Of a DNA stretch of 30,699 bases, positions 22,994 through 30,138 are shown piece after piece. The notes beneath the pieces were generated by a model that made no database searches, was not told where the DNA came from, and saw only the letters and a program-made list of their open reading frames with translations. Location of the stretch: the NCBI GenBank assembly GCA_964230605.1, contig CAXRIN010000051.1, positions 1 to 30,699 of the forward strand. Direction: 5' to 3'. The position numbers were made by a program, and so were the translations under genes. Each line of letters opens with the position of its first letter. Position 1 is the first letter of the stretch. This DNA comes from GCA-002722245 sp964230605. Its GTDB lineage: Bacteria; Bacteroidota; Bacteroidia; Flavobacteriales_C; GCA-002722245.

Positions 22994-24044
22994 ATTCTAG
23001 GATAGTTTCATCAAAAGTGGATTCTCCTTCTAAACCACTATGGAATTTAATTTCAATGGGTAAATAGAAAACGGGCACTTCTTCTAATAATGGAAATAAA
23101 CGCTCGTCTTTTAAGCGCATGGCGTCTTTTTCTGTAGTGATTAATATTTTTTCTTTTGAAATAATTTCTTTGAATTCTTTTATAATTCTAACCATATCAA
23201 CAGGTTGGAAATTGTGGTGGTCGCTAAACTCGGTAACGATTACCTCTTTCGCTTCTTGTTTTAAGTAGTCGATTAAAGGCGTTATTTTGGCGATTCCAGC
23301 AAATACAACTGCTTTGAATTTGTCTAGGCTAAATTCATCGTTCATTAAAGCTTTAGCTTTATCATTAAAAGGTTGAGCTTGCTTGTAATCTATGTAACTG
23401 AAGAAGATATTTTGAGACCTAAGAGGTTTTATCAATTCACTAATTCTTCTGTGTTCGATAGGTGAGTGGATGCTTGGAGACTTCGTGACAACAATTATAT
23501 CAGCTCTTTTCTTTCCCGATTTCCATTCTCTTAATTCTCCTGAAGGTAGCATGAATTGTTTTGATCCAATGCTTGAGTACTCCATCAATAAAATATTCAA
23601 TTGAGGTTTAACCCAGCGATGTTGGTAGCAATCGTCTAATAGAATAATATCAGGTTGGATATCTTTTTCAATATTTTCCATTCCCCTTCTTCTGTCTTCA
23701 TCAACAACAACTTTTACTTCCTTGAACTTAGAGTGGAACTGCATAGGTTCATCACCTATTTCGGCATAAGTAGAATTTTCGTTTGCAACAAAATAACCTT
23801 TAGTCTTGCGCTTATATCCTCTGCTAAGTGTTGCTAACTTGTAGTCGTTATTGAAAAGGTTAATGAGGTATTCAATATGAGGTGATTTACCAGTTCCGCC
23901 AACTGTGATATTTCCGACGGAAATAGATTTAGTTTGAAACTCCTTAGATTTTAAAATGCCAAAATCAAAAAGCAGATTTCTAACCTTGGTTACAATCCCG
24001 TACAAAAATGAAAATGGCAATAAAATGACCCTAAGGATAAACAT
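22977..24044 (-). CDS. lpxK: Tetraacyldisaccharide 4'-kinase LpxK
   Basis: The 355-residue product has an N-terminal membrane-associating helix (ILRVILLPFSFLYGIVTKVR), the P-loop VGNITVGGTGKSP (K53, S54), the Asp-rich segment ILLDDCYQHR, GELREWKSGKKRADIIVVTK and a C-terminal LITTEKDAMRL. It adds the 4'-phosphate to the lipid A disaccharide at the inner membrane. Length is normal for the family. It is the first gene of the six-gene operon and has a -7-like box four bases before its ATG. Confidence 0.95.
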   Translation of the reverse strand: MFILRVILLPFSFLYGIVTKVRNLLFDFGILKSKEFQTKSISVGNITVGGTGKSPHIEYLINLFNNDYKLATLSRGYKRKTKGYFVANENSTYAEIGDEPMQFHSKFKEVKVVVDEDRRRGMENIEKDIQPDIILLDDCYQHRWVKPQLNILLMEYSSIGSKQFMLPSGELREWKSGKKRADIIVVTKSPSIHSPIEHRRISELIKPLRSQNIFFSYIDYKQAQPFNDKAKALMNDEFSLDKFKAVVFAGIAKITPLIDYLKQEAKEVIVTEFSDHHNFQPVDMVRIIKEFKEIISKEKILITTEKDAMRLKDERLFPLLEEVPVFYLPIEIKFHSGLEGESTFDETILEYVRTN

Positions 24045-24048
24045 ATCC

Positions 24049-24056
24049 TAAAATTA
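24049..24056 (-). promoter_or_regulatory. -7 box TAATTTTA before lpxK
   Basis: TAATTTTA is one base off TAnnTTTG and lies four bases before the lpxK ATG. It is the likely promoter of the whole six-gene operon. Confidence 0.4.
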
Positions 24057-24135
24057 ATAAAATCTAATTTCCTGTACTTTGGTGAAAGCTTTTATTTGTT
24101 AAGAATTTTCGGTTGAAAGTGGATTGTTTTTAAAC

Positions 24136-24202
24136 GTCCTATTTAGCTTGTCGAAGGACAGAGCTAACTATTACCAACCTTTCGACAAGCTCAAGGTGAC
24201 AC
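24136..24202. repeat. Palindromic repeat unit A (left of GIY-YIG gene)
   Basis: The left arm AGCTTGTCGA (24145-24154) and the right arm TCGACAAGCT (24182-24191) pair exactly, with a gene-free spacer ending ACCAAC. The right arm is followed by CAAGGTGACA, a tail shared by units C and D. The left side has lost part of the CCTGAG found in the other units. Confidence 0.85.
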
Positions 24203-24262
24203 GGCTTACGCACGGTAATTTTGAATAGTTATTTTAGACTCTTAGGATTTAGGGGCTACTTG

Positions 24263-24319
24263 TCCTCCTGAGCTTGTCGAAGGATTGTACCAACTAGCAC
24301 TAACGTTTAGCCTGGCTCA
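24263..24319. repeat. Palindromic repeat unit B, overlaps GIY-YIG stop codon
   Basis: The left arm CCTGAGCTTGTCGAAGGA is complete (24267-24284), with spacer CCAACTAGCA as in units C and D. The right arm is decayed (GTTTAGCCTGGCTCA against CTTTAGACAAGCTCA in unit D, 11 of 15). Its final TCA (24317-24319) is the stop codon TGA of the minus-strand GIY-YIG gene. Confidence 0.75.
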
Positions 24320-24625
24320 TCGGAACAATATTGAAATCTGTTGTTTGTTTTTTGAGAGAGCAGGAAGTTTTTCCCAATTATTATGAATTACAGCTTGTTT
24401 CTTTTTTCTACTCCATCCTTTTAATTGTTTCTCCCATTTGATGGCATTTTCTATTTCCATAAAAGACTGAACATACACTAACTTAACTGGTCTTTTATCA
24501 TATGTGAAACAGCTTCTGTTTGCTCCTGTATCGTGTTCATGTAATCTTCTGTTCATATTATTTGTTACTCCGGTATAATAGGAGTTGTTGGAGCATTCAA
24601 GAATATACACATAGTAAGTTTTCAT
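24317..24625 (-). CDS. Small GIY-YIG endonuclease-like protein
   Basis: The 102-residue product is a single GIY-YIG domain: the first motif YYVYILECSNNSYYTGVTNN (Y5...G18), an Arg in NMNRRLHEHD, and the conserved Glu in FMEIENAIKWEKQLKGWSR, followed by a basic tail. This is the short UvrC-like group without a DNA-binding domain, present in many copies in Bacteroidota genomes. Function is unproven; nicking or repair roles have been proposed for relatives. It is bracketed by two direct copies of a composite palindromic repeat, and its stop codon lies in one of the repeat arms. A -7-like box (TAATTTTC) sits four bases before the ATG. Confidence 0.9.
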   Translation of the reverse strand: MKTYYVYILECSNNSYYTGVTNNMNRRLHEHDTGANRSCFTYDKRPVKLVYVQSFMEIENAIKWEKQLKGWSRKKKQAVIHNNWEKLPALSKNKQQISILFR

Positions 24626-24629
24626 TGCA

Positions 24630-24637
24630 GAAAATTA
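24630..24637 (-). promoter_or_regulatory. -7-like box TAATTTTC before GIY-YIG gene
   Basis: One base off TAnnTTTG, four bases before the ATG at 24625, so a nearly leaderless transcript is expected. Confidence 0.35.
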
Positions 24638-24740
24638 GCAAACCGTAGTTTTAATTTGCTTTTACATCTGATTAAAAAATGGTGAAGTTTTATTTGTTTT
24701 AAAAATGGACAGTACCAAGTTGTATCAGGTTAATAATATA

Positions 24741-24805
24741 TTCTCCTGAGCTTGTAGAAGGACTGTGCCAACTAGCATCAACCTCTCGACAGGCTCAAGG
24801 TGACA
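24741..24805. repeat. Palindromic repeat unit C (right of GIY-YIG gene)
   Basis: The left arm TCCTGAGCTTGTAGAAGGAC and right arm CCTCTCGACAGGCTCA (24782-24797), with spacer TGTGCCAACTAGCATCAA between them, then AGGTGACA. It is in the same orientation as units A, B and D. The stretch 24626-24936 has no gene apart from units C and D. Confidence 0.85.
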
Positions 24806-24868
24806 AAACTTGTTCAGCTGATTTCGAATAGTTTTGTTTTAACTCCCAAAGGATAAAGAAGATGTTTG

Positions 24869-24934
24869 TCTTCCTGAGCTTGTCGAAGGACTCTGCCAAC
24901 TAGCATCAACCTTTAGACAAGCTCAAAGTGACAA
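24869..24934. repeat. Palindromic repeat unit D, next to aarF-like stop
   Basis: The left arm TTCCTGAGCTTGTCGAAGGA and right arm CCTTTAGACAAGCTCA (24910-24925), spacer CTCTGCCAACTAGCATCAA, tail AAGTGACA. It ends two bases before the stop of the AarF-like gene, so on the minus strand it is the first sequence transcribed after that gene and may help end its transcript. Confidence 0.85.
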
Positions 24935-24936
24935 CA

Positions 24937-26241
24937 TTAAATAAAGTTATTAATTTTAATATCCTTGCTTTTTAAGTCGAACATCAAATTGTAAAGGCCA
25001 AAGAAAGTTCTGTTCATGTAGATGAAATGCTTTGATCCGCGTCCTCCATTTTGGTTTCGTAATTCTTTGTCTTTTGAAAGTTTTTCCCCCAGTTGAATGA
25101 TTTCTTGGAAGAATGATTCGTCCGAAAAATCGAAAGTTTCACTTTGAAATGGCTTTGTAAAAACAGATAGAAGTTCGTGAAATAATGTTTCAATAAATTC
25201 AATTTCTTTCGGCGAGTCACTTTCGTAAATAACCTCAAGTTGCTTCAGGATTGAACGGAATGTTTCGGGATTATTTCGATTTCTTTTATCCACCAACTCA
25301 AAGTAAGGGTTATAAAAATCGTCGGGGATGCTCTTTAAACAACCAAAATCCAGGGCCACTAAATTATAGTCTTTATCAACTAAGAAATTCCCAGGATGAG
25401 GATCAGCATGGAATTGTTTTAATTGATGTAGCTGGAACATATAGAAGTCCCATAGCGATTGAGAAACTTTTTTTGCCTCTGGCGTTCCCGCCATTCTTTT
25501 GTAAAAATCGGAAAGATGGTCACCTTCCATCCATTCCATTGTAATTACTTTGTTGGAAGAATATTCTTTGTAGTATTTTGGGAAACGAACATTTGGTAAT
25601 GAATCACAAGCTTTTGCAATAGCTTCTCCTTGGACTAGTTCATTCGCATAATCGGTTTCTTCAAGGAGTTTGCTTTTAACTTCTTGAAAATATACATCAG
25701 CATCTTTACTGCTAATGTTTAGTAGTTTAAGAGCGAACGGTTTAACTAGAGCTAAATCACTAGATATACTTTCTGCCACACCTGGGTACTGAATTTTTAC
25801 AGCAAATTTTTTATCACCAATTGAAGCCTTGTGTACTTGTCCTATGCTCGCAGCATAAACGGCCTCCGGACTAAATGAATCGAAAATTTCATTTGGTGTT
25901 TTACCAAAGTTTTTTTTGAATGTTTTCGAGATAAGCGGAGCAGATAATGGAGGTACGGAGAATTGAGACAGAGAAAATTTTTCAACGTACTCCTTTGGTA
26001 AAACGCTCTTGTCCATGCTCATCATTTGAGCAACTTTCAAAGCACTTCCCTTTAAGTTTTTTAAGCCATCATAAATATCTTCAGCATTGTCCTGATTTAA
26101 AATCTGATTTGCTTCTTCTTTTGATTTGGTAACTCTGTTAGCGTAGTATTTAAAGTAATTGCCACCAACCTTAGCTCCAGTTTTTACAATGTTAGAAGCT
26201 CTTTGAAGTTTTGAAGTCGGGATGCTGTCGATACTTTTCAT
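24937..26241 (-). CDS. AarF/ABC1/UbiB-family kinase-like protein
   Basis: The 434-residue product has the ABC1/UbiB hallmarks: the KxGQ-type segment LKGSALKVAQMMSMD (about 63-77) that replaces the usual substrate cleft, the Ala-rich nucleotide loop YAASIGQVHKA (about 129-139), Lys149 in FAVKIQYPG, the catalytic DPHPGNF and the DFG motif in LVALDFGCL. Members support quinone or lipid metabolism, with ATPase activity rather than proven protein kinase activity. Its ATG lies just after the TetR-family gene stop, so the two form an operon and the regulator may control it. Menaquinone is the probable quinone here (menB is nearby), an inference. Confidence 0.93.
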   Translation of the reverse strand: MKSIDSIPTSKLQRASNIVKTGAKVGGNYFKYYANRVTKSKEEANQILNQDNAEDIYDGLKNLKGSALKVAQMMSMDKSVLPKEYVEKFSLSQFSVPPLSAPLISKTFKKNFGKTPNEIFDSFSPEAVYAASIGQVHKASIGDKKFAVKIQYPGVAESISSDLALVKPFALKLLNISSKDADVYFQEVKSKLLEETDYANELVQGEAIAKACDSLPNVRFPKYYKEYSSNKVITMEWMEGDHLSDFYKRMAGTPEAKKVSQSLWDFYMFQLHQLKQFHADPHPGNFLVDKDYNLVALDFGCLKSIPDDFYNPYFELVDKRNRNNPETFRSILKQLEVIYESDSPKEIEFIETLFHELLSVFTKPFQSETFDFSDESFFQEIIQLGEKLSKDKELRNQNGGRGSKHFIYMNRTFFGLYNLMFDLKSKDIKINNFI

Positions 26242-26242
26242 C

Positions 26243-26878
26243 TTAATTCATTTTAAAGGTGTCTTTTAACAAAAACTTCCCAAAGTCTATTACACTTTCT
26301 AGTTGTGTTAGATTGAGAATTTCAAAACCAACAGTAGTAGACTTTTCAATGAAAGCGTCTGTTTTTTCAAAAGCTGGTGATTCATCTTTTAACCAATACT
26401 TTATTATGCTCAGAAATTGTCCCCAAACTACTTCTGAAATTCCTCTTCCTTGAAATTCTTTTAGCTTGTCTATTGGTATTTCAATTGAATCAAGATTTAG
26501 CGTGTTTACAAACTCCGAAAAATCTGATTTAATGCTATGAACATTAGATAGTCCTTTGATTGGATTTTTATGATCTAATAGATATAAAATTAAACTTCTG
26601 TTTGCCGTAAGATTTTCAATGTAGGTGTAATAAAAAGAAAGTAGTTTATCTTTTGAGGAAAATTCATCGTACCCCTCGCTACTTTTTAAAACTTTCATGG
26701 TTTCATCAAAGAAGTGTTTGAATACTGATTTTTCAATTGCTTCGAATGATCCGAAAAATTGATAGAATTGTGATTCTTCAATTTCTAACGATTGACAAAA
26801 TTTGTAAACATTCAAAGGCTTTTTACCTTCTTCTAAAATATGTTTGGTGTAGGCTAGTATTAATTCCGACTTTTCCAT
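26243..26878 (-). CDS. TetR-family transcriptional regulator
   Basis: The 211-residue product starts MEKSELILAYTKHILEEGKK. Its N-terminal helix-turn-helix region includes PLNVYKFCQSLEIEESQFYQFFGSFEAIEKSVF, in which the recognition helix ends in the xxFYxxFGSxE pattern typical of TetR (here QFYQFFGSFE). The C-terminal part is helical and ligand-binding or dimerising. A longer start at 26971 would add 31 residues unlike the family and is rejected. It is divergent from sixA and cotranscribed with the AarF-like gene, a likely self-regulated pair. Confidence 0.85.
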   Translation of the reverse strand: MEKSELILAYTKHILEEGKKPLNVYKFCQSLEIEESQFYQFFGSFEAIEKSVFKHFFDETMKVLKSSEGYDEFSSKDKLLSFYYTYIENLTANRSLILYLLDHKNPIKGLSNVHSIKSDFSEFVNTLNLDSIEIPIDKLKEFQGRGISEVVWGQFLSIIKYWLKDESPAFEKTDAFIEKSTTVGFEILNLTQLESVIDFGKFLLKDTFKMN

Positions 26879-26987
26879 TTCGTTATTTTTTGATTGGTAT
26901 AAACCTAACGATATAAACCAGGTGCTCCGCTGCAAAAAATGTTTACAAAAGTGAAGGTTTGTTAAAACCAAGCCTTACTTTAGATTT

Positions 26988-27470
26988 ATGAAAAGAATTC
27001 TCTTCACAAGACACGCGAAATCAAGCTGGGCTGATCCTGGTAAAAGTGACCATGATAGACCTTTAAATGAACGAGGACTTTCAAACGCGCAATTATTGTC
27101 TGTTGAGATGAAGTCGGAATTTGAAAAGGTTCAGGAAGTATATGTGAGTTCAGCAAAGCGCGCGCAGGAAACAGCATTAAATTTAAACCTTAACCAAGAA
27201 AAAATGAAAACATTCAAATCTCTTTATACTTTTGATTATCGAGCTTTATTGAATTTCATTAAAGAAATAGAATCATCAAGTGATTACATTCAAATTGTTG
27301 GACATAATCCTGCTATAACTGAATTTGTTAATTCATATTCGAATGCGCGCATCGACAATGTGCCTACGTGCGGAATGGTATTGATAGAATGGAAAGAGGC
27401 GGAGCAATGGAGCCAAATTGATGATGTGTTTGGAAAGCTATTGATGTATAATACACCTAAAAGATATTAG
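26988..27470 (+). CDS. sixA: SixA-like phosphohistidine phosphatase
   Basis: The 160-residue product is a small histidine phosphatase: catalytic His9 in TRHAKSSW, Arg8, an acid/Arg segment NERGLSNA, KRAQETA and the second His106 in IVGHNPAI. SixA removes phosphate from histidine of HPt domains or of PTS proteins; the target here is unknown. It lies divergently from the TetR-family gene across about 110 bases and converges with the DUF4442 gene with a 4-base overlap of the 3' ends. Confidence 0.9.
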   Translation: MKRILFTRHAKSSWADPGKSDHDRPLNERGLSNAQLLSVEMKSEFEKVQEVYVSSAKRAQETALNLNLNQEKMKTFKSLYTFDYRALLNFIKEIESSSDYIQIVGHNPAITEFVNSYSNARIDNVPTCGMVLIEWKEAEQWSQIDDVFGKLLMYNTPKRY

Positions 27471-27958
27471 GTCCTAACTCTAAAACTCCATGTAAATTCA
27501 TACTCGCAGACCAATTGGTCTAAGGAGTTGTAGCCTTTTGTTATAGAGGTCACTGTTACTGGGGTGTTTTTACAGACACATTTATCGAGTTCTGTTTGAA
27601 AAGCTTCACCATCTTCACAAATAAATCTGATTTTTCCAGTTGCCTTTTTGTGAAATTTGCCTTTAGATTCAACGACTAAAACAGCAATTGATTCATCATA
27701 CTTTGCAATCGAGAATAAGGCCAAAGCTCCTGTGCTTAGCTCTGCAGCCATAGCCAAAACGGCAAAATACATTGATTTAAATGGGTTGGTGTTTAGGTAT
27801 TTGTATTTAACACTAGTTTGAGCAGAGTAAGGGGTGAGTTCGTTTAGCTTAATTCCGGCTAAATACGCTAACGGGATTTTCATGATTTTGAAAAGCCCAA
27901 ATTTGAAAGGCGAAAGCATTTGCTTTTGCAGTTTTTGCTGTTTGGAAGATAGTTCCAT
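27467..27958 (-). CDS. DUF4442 hotdog-fold thioesterase-like protein
   Basis: The 163-residue product has the DUF4442 pattern: an amphipathic N-terminal helix, then LAYLAGIKLNELTPYSAQTSV, the N-P-F-K-S-M-Y-F-A-V-L segment and a hotdog-type helix (MAAELSTGALALFSIA), then beta strands. It is related to acyl-CoA thioesterases; the substrate is unknown. Overlaps the 3' end of convergent sixA by 4 bases. Confidence 0.85.
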   Translation of the reverse strand: MELSSKQQKLQKQMLSPFKFGLFKIMKIPLAYLAGIKLNELTPYSAQTSVKYKYLNTNPFKSMYFAVLAMAAELSTGALALFSIAKYDESIAVLVVESKGKFHKKATGKIRFICEDGEAFQTELDKCVCKNTPVTVTSITKGYNSLDQLVCEYEFTWSFRVRT

Positions 27959-28018
27959 GCTTGAAGAAACGGAATAAAAAATATTGAGTTTCAGAATTAT
28001 GAGTCTAAAACATCTTCT

Positions 28019-28324
28019 TTAGGGAGTTTTGGATTTTTTTTTAAAGTATTTAAAATCCGCCCAAAAAGTCATGAATGGAACAACTGAAGCAATTCCGCAA
28101 ATAACAAGTTTACCGAAACTCCATTTTTGCTCTCGGTAAACGGGGAGTAATGCCAATAAGTAGGCAATGAAAAATATTCCATGAATCATTCCAGGGATTC
28201 GAACAGCTGATTCAATTCCGGCCAAATATTTTAGGGGCATTGCAACTAAATAAAGGGCGATACAAGTAATACCTTCAATTAACGCCGAGATTCTTAATCT
28301 TCCTAAGTGAGTTTTAAGTTCCAT
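28019..28324 (-). CDS. DUF3817 small membrane protein
   Basis: The 101-residue product has three membrane spans: RISALIEGITCIALYLVAMP (about 11-30), MIHGIFFIAYLLALLPVY (about 46-63) and LVICGIASVVPFMTFWAD (about 73-90). Motifs include LRISALIEG and the MIHGIFFIAY pattern of DUF3817, a family of unknown function. The last residues are basic (YFKKKSKTP), placing the C-terminus in the cytoplasm. Confidence 0.85.
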   Translation of the reverse strand: MELKTHLGRLRISALIEGITCIALYLVAMPLKYLAGIESAVRIPGMIHGIFFIAYLLALLPVYREQKWSFGKLVICGIASVVPFMTFWADFKYFKKKSKTP

Positions 28325-28366
28325 TCAAAATTTAAAATTGATAATTCAAAATTGGAGCGAAGCGAC

Positions 28367-28711
28367 TCACCCTCCTTTTCTTTTTACTTGGTATCCTTCT
28401 GATTGTAGAATCTGAACAATTTTATCTCGGAAATCGCCTTGAATCAATATTTCTCCTTCTTTAACAGATCCTCCAACACCGCATTTGGATTTTAAAAGTT
28501 TACCCAAATCTTTTAAATCATCTTCAGTTCCAACAAAACCTTCAACTAAAGAAACAGCCTTACCCTTTCTGTTTTTCTTGTCTAGTGAAACATATAATTT
28601 CTGTTGGTTAGGAGGCAGCGTTTCTTCTTCATCATTGTTCCCGTCTTCATAGTTGAAATCAGGGTTTGTTGAGTAAACCATTCCTAATCTTTCCTTCCAA
28701 TCATTTCCCAT
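28367..28711 (-). CDS. yciH: SUI1-like translation factor YciH
   Basis: The 114-residue product has a variable N-terminus with a Asp/Glu-rich stretch (residues 20-32) and a C-terminal eIF1/SUI1 domain (about 38-112) with RKGKAVSLVEGFVGTEDDLK, LGKLLKSKCGVGGSVKEGEI and GDFRDKIVQILQSEGYQVK. It may act on start-site selection or initiation as its archaeal and eukaryotic relatives do; in bacteria the role is not settled. It has an exact TAnnTTTG box directly before the ATG, so it can be transcribed apart from mscL. Confidence 0.92.
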   Translation of the reverse strand: MGNDWKERLGMVYSTNPDFNYEDGNNDEEETLPPNQQKLYVSLDKKNRKGKAVSLVEGFVGTEDDLKDLGKLLKSKCGVGGSVKEGEILIQGDFRDKIVQILQSEGYQVKRKGG

Positions 28712-28715
28712 AGTG

Positions 28716-28723
28716 CAAAGTTA
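28716..28723 (-). promoter_or_regulatory. -7 box TAACTTTG before yciH
   Basis: Exact match to TAnnTTTG, four bases before the yciH ATG at 28711. The spacing implies a leaderless mRNA. No convincing -33 TTTG was seen at 19 bases upstream. Confidence 0.55.
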
Positions 28724-28732
28724 AAGGTTATT

Positions 28733-29188
28733 TTAATTGTTGTCGGTATTTGAATTTTGTTCTGTGATTTCAATTTGCTTTTCTAGTAATTCAGTCATTT
28801 TGCTTAAAAGCTCAATGTCTTTAGGAGTAGGGATATCAGTATTTTTAACGTCCTGAGCTTTTCTTTTAATAGAGTTAATTGCTTTTACTACAATAAATAC
28901 GGTTAGTCCAATAATTAGGAAATCTATCAAAGTAGCGAAAAGTTTTCCGTATCCAATGGCTATTTCTTCAGTGATAATTTCACCGTTTTCAATGATCTTT
29001 TCAGACAGAACAATCTTTTTATCAGTCCAATTTACTCCACTTGTTAAATAGGAGAGAGGGGGTAAGAAAATATCTTTTACAATTGCATCAATTACTTTGT
29101 TGAAAGCCGATCCAATAATCACCCCAATGGCAATGTCAATCATGTTTCCTTTAACAGCAAACTCTTTAAATTCCTTTAAAAATCCCAT
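28733..29188 (-). CDS. mscL: Large-conductance mechanosensitive channel MscL
   Basis: The 151-residue product has the MscL layout: N-terminal GFLKEFKEFAVKGNMIDIAI, TM1 with AIGVIIGSAFNKVIDAIVKD, a periplasmic loop, TM2 LFATLIDFLIIGLTVFIVVK and a cytoplasmic helical bundle. It opens when the inner membrane is stretched, releasing solutes at low osmotic pressure. Length is normal for the family. It stands apart from its neighbours by 21 bases to yciH. Confidence 0.95.
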   Translation of the reverse strand: MGFLKEFKEFAVKGNMIDIAIGVIIGSAFNKVIDAIVKDIFLPPLSYLTSGVNWTDKKIVLSEKIIENGEIITEEIAIGYGKLFATLIDFLIIGLTVFIVVKAINSIKRKAQDVKNTDIPTPKDIELLSKMTELLEKQIEITEQNSNTDNN

Positions 29189-29227
29189 TCCGTTAAGTTA
29201 GAAAATATAAAGGATAAGGTAAAGATG

Positions 29228-30088
29228 TTAATCACACCCTAAACTAATATACCCTTGTAGAGTATTACTGTTATCAATTGTAATGGAGTCGTTTTTAAAT
29301 TCGATTTTTGAAACAAACATTTGATAATCCCCCATTCCTTTATAAAATCCCCAAATTATTTTCACTTCATTTTCGCTTAGAGTTGCTAATTCAGGAAATA
29401 CATCAACTGAGTTTTGAGGACAAGCACTCCAGTTTGAAACAATCCAATTATTGTTTTTGAAAAGAGCTACTCTGTAAGATTCATTTTCAGAAAAAGTCCA
29501 TTCCTCTTCCAGTCCATCATTATAATATGATTTTAAATGCCCCCTTTTTTGAATTACAATTTTCTTACTGTTGGATATGAAGCAAGATAAAGTACTATTG
29601 GTATCTAGCTGATCATTTGAGAAAATTGAGTCTGTAAGAATTTCATCCATCTTGTTATAAACGAAATAGGATTTACCTTCTTTTCGATGATAAAAGCAGG
29701 CTATTGAATCGCCTTTTAAAAAACGATCATTCACCATGAATCCCTTAGGTTCATGCTTGGCTAATCCCAAAACAACTTGTCTGTTACAATCTCCATTAGG
29801 ATTACTTGCTAAAGCGTATTTAAAAGATTGCAATTGTGCTCCTGAAATCCCTACAGAATATAGTGAGTCAGACTCCATGTATTCTTTTATCCAACTTATG
29901 TTTGAATCAAGATTTAACGTGTCACCATAATTATAATTCTCAATTAGAATTCCTACTTGACCGTTTAGAATGGGTAGTATTTTAGTTTGATATTCGAGCG
30001 TTTTTTTTGAAAGACTATCTTTTTTCAAAATTTCTTTTTCTTCGTTTATTTTGTTAGTCTTTATTTCTTTTTCCGTTTGATGTTTCAA
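29228..30088 (-). CDS. Lipoprotein-like gene without a normal start
   Basis: The readable frame from the TTG at 30088 encodes 286 residues. It has an N-terminal Lys/Glu-rich stretch, then a mostly beta domain (GQVGILIENYNYGDTLNLDS, GFMVNDRFLKGDSIACFYHR, VVQI-type strands) and a C-terminal SNTLQGYISLGCD. Read upstream in the same frame the codons give SLFFVSC followed by SDKPTL, a clear lipobox, but there is no ATG, GTG or TTG before it, and a stop (TAA) lies at 30173-30175. The start region therefore seems lost. TTG at 30088 lies after the lipobox and would give a cytoplasmic product. I do not recognise the domain. Confidence 0.65.
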   Translation of the reverse strand: MKHQTEKEIKTNKINEEKEILKKDSLSKKTLEYQTKILPILNGQVGILIENYNYGDTLNLDSNISWIKEYMESDSLYSVGISGAQLQSFKYALASNPNGDCNRQVVLGLAKHEPKGFMVNDRFLKGDSIACFYHRKEGKSYFVYNKMDEILTDSIFSNDQLDTNSTLSCFISNSKKIVIQKRGHLKSYYNDGLEEEWTFSENESYRVALFKNNNWIVSNWSACPQNSVDVFPELATLSENEVKIIWGFYKGMGDYQMFVSKIEFKNDSITIDNSNTLQGYISLGCD

Positions 30089-30138
30089 TGTTGGTTTATC
30101 TGAACACGAAACAAAAAATAGTGATATTAACTGATTCT

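Noticed and set aside
24136..24934. CRISPR array
   Set aside because: The units are palindromic and few, the spaces between them are themselves similar, and no cas gene is present.
26879..26971. Longer start for the TetR-family regulator
   Set aside because: The added 31 residues are unlike the family; the ATG at 26878 begins a standard TetR N-terminal helix.
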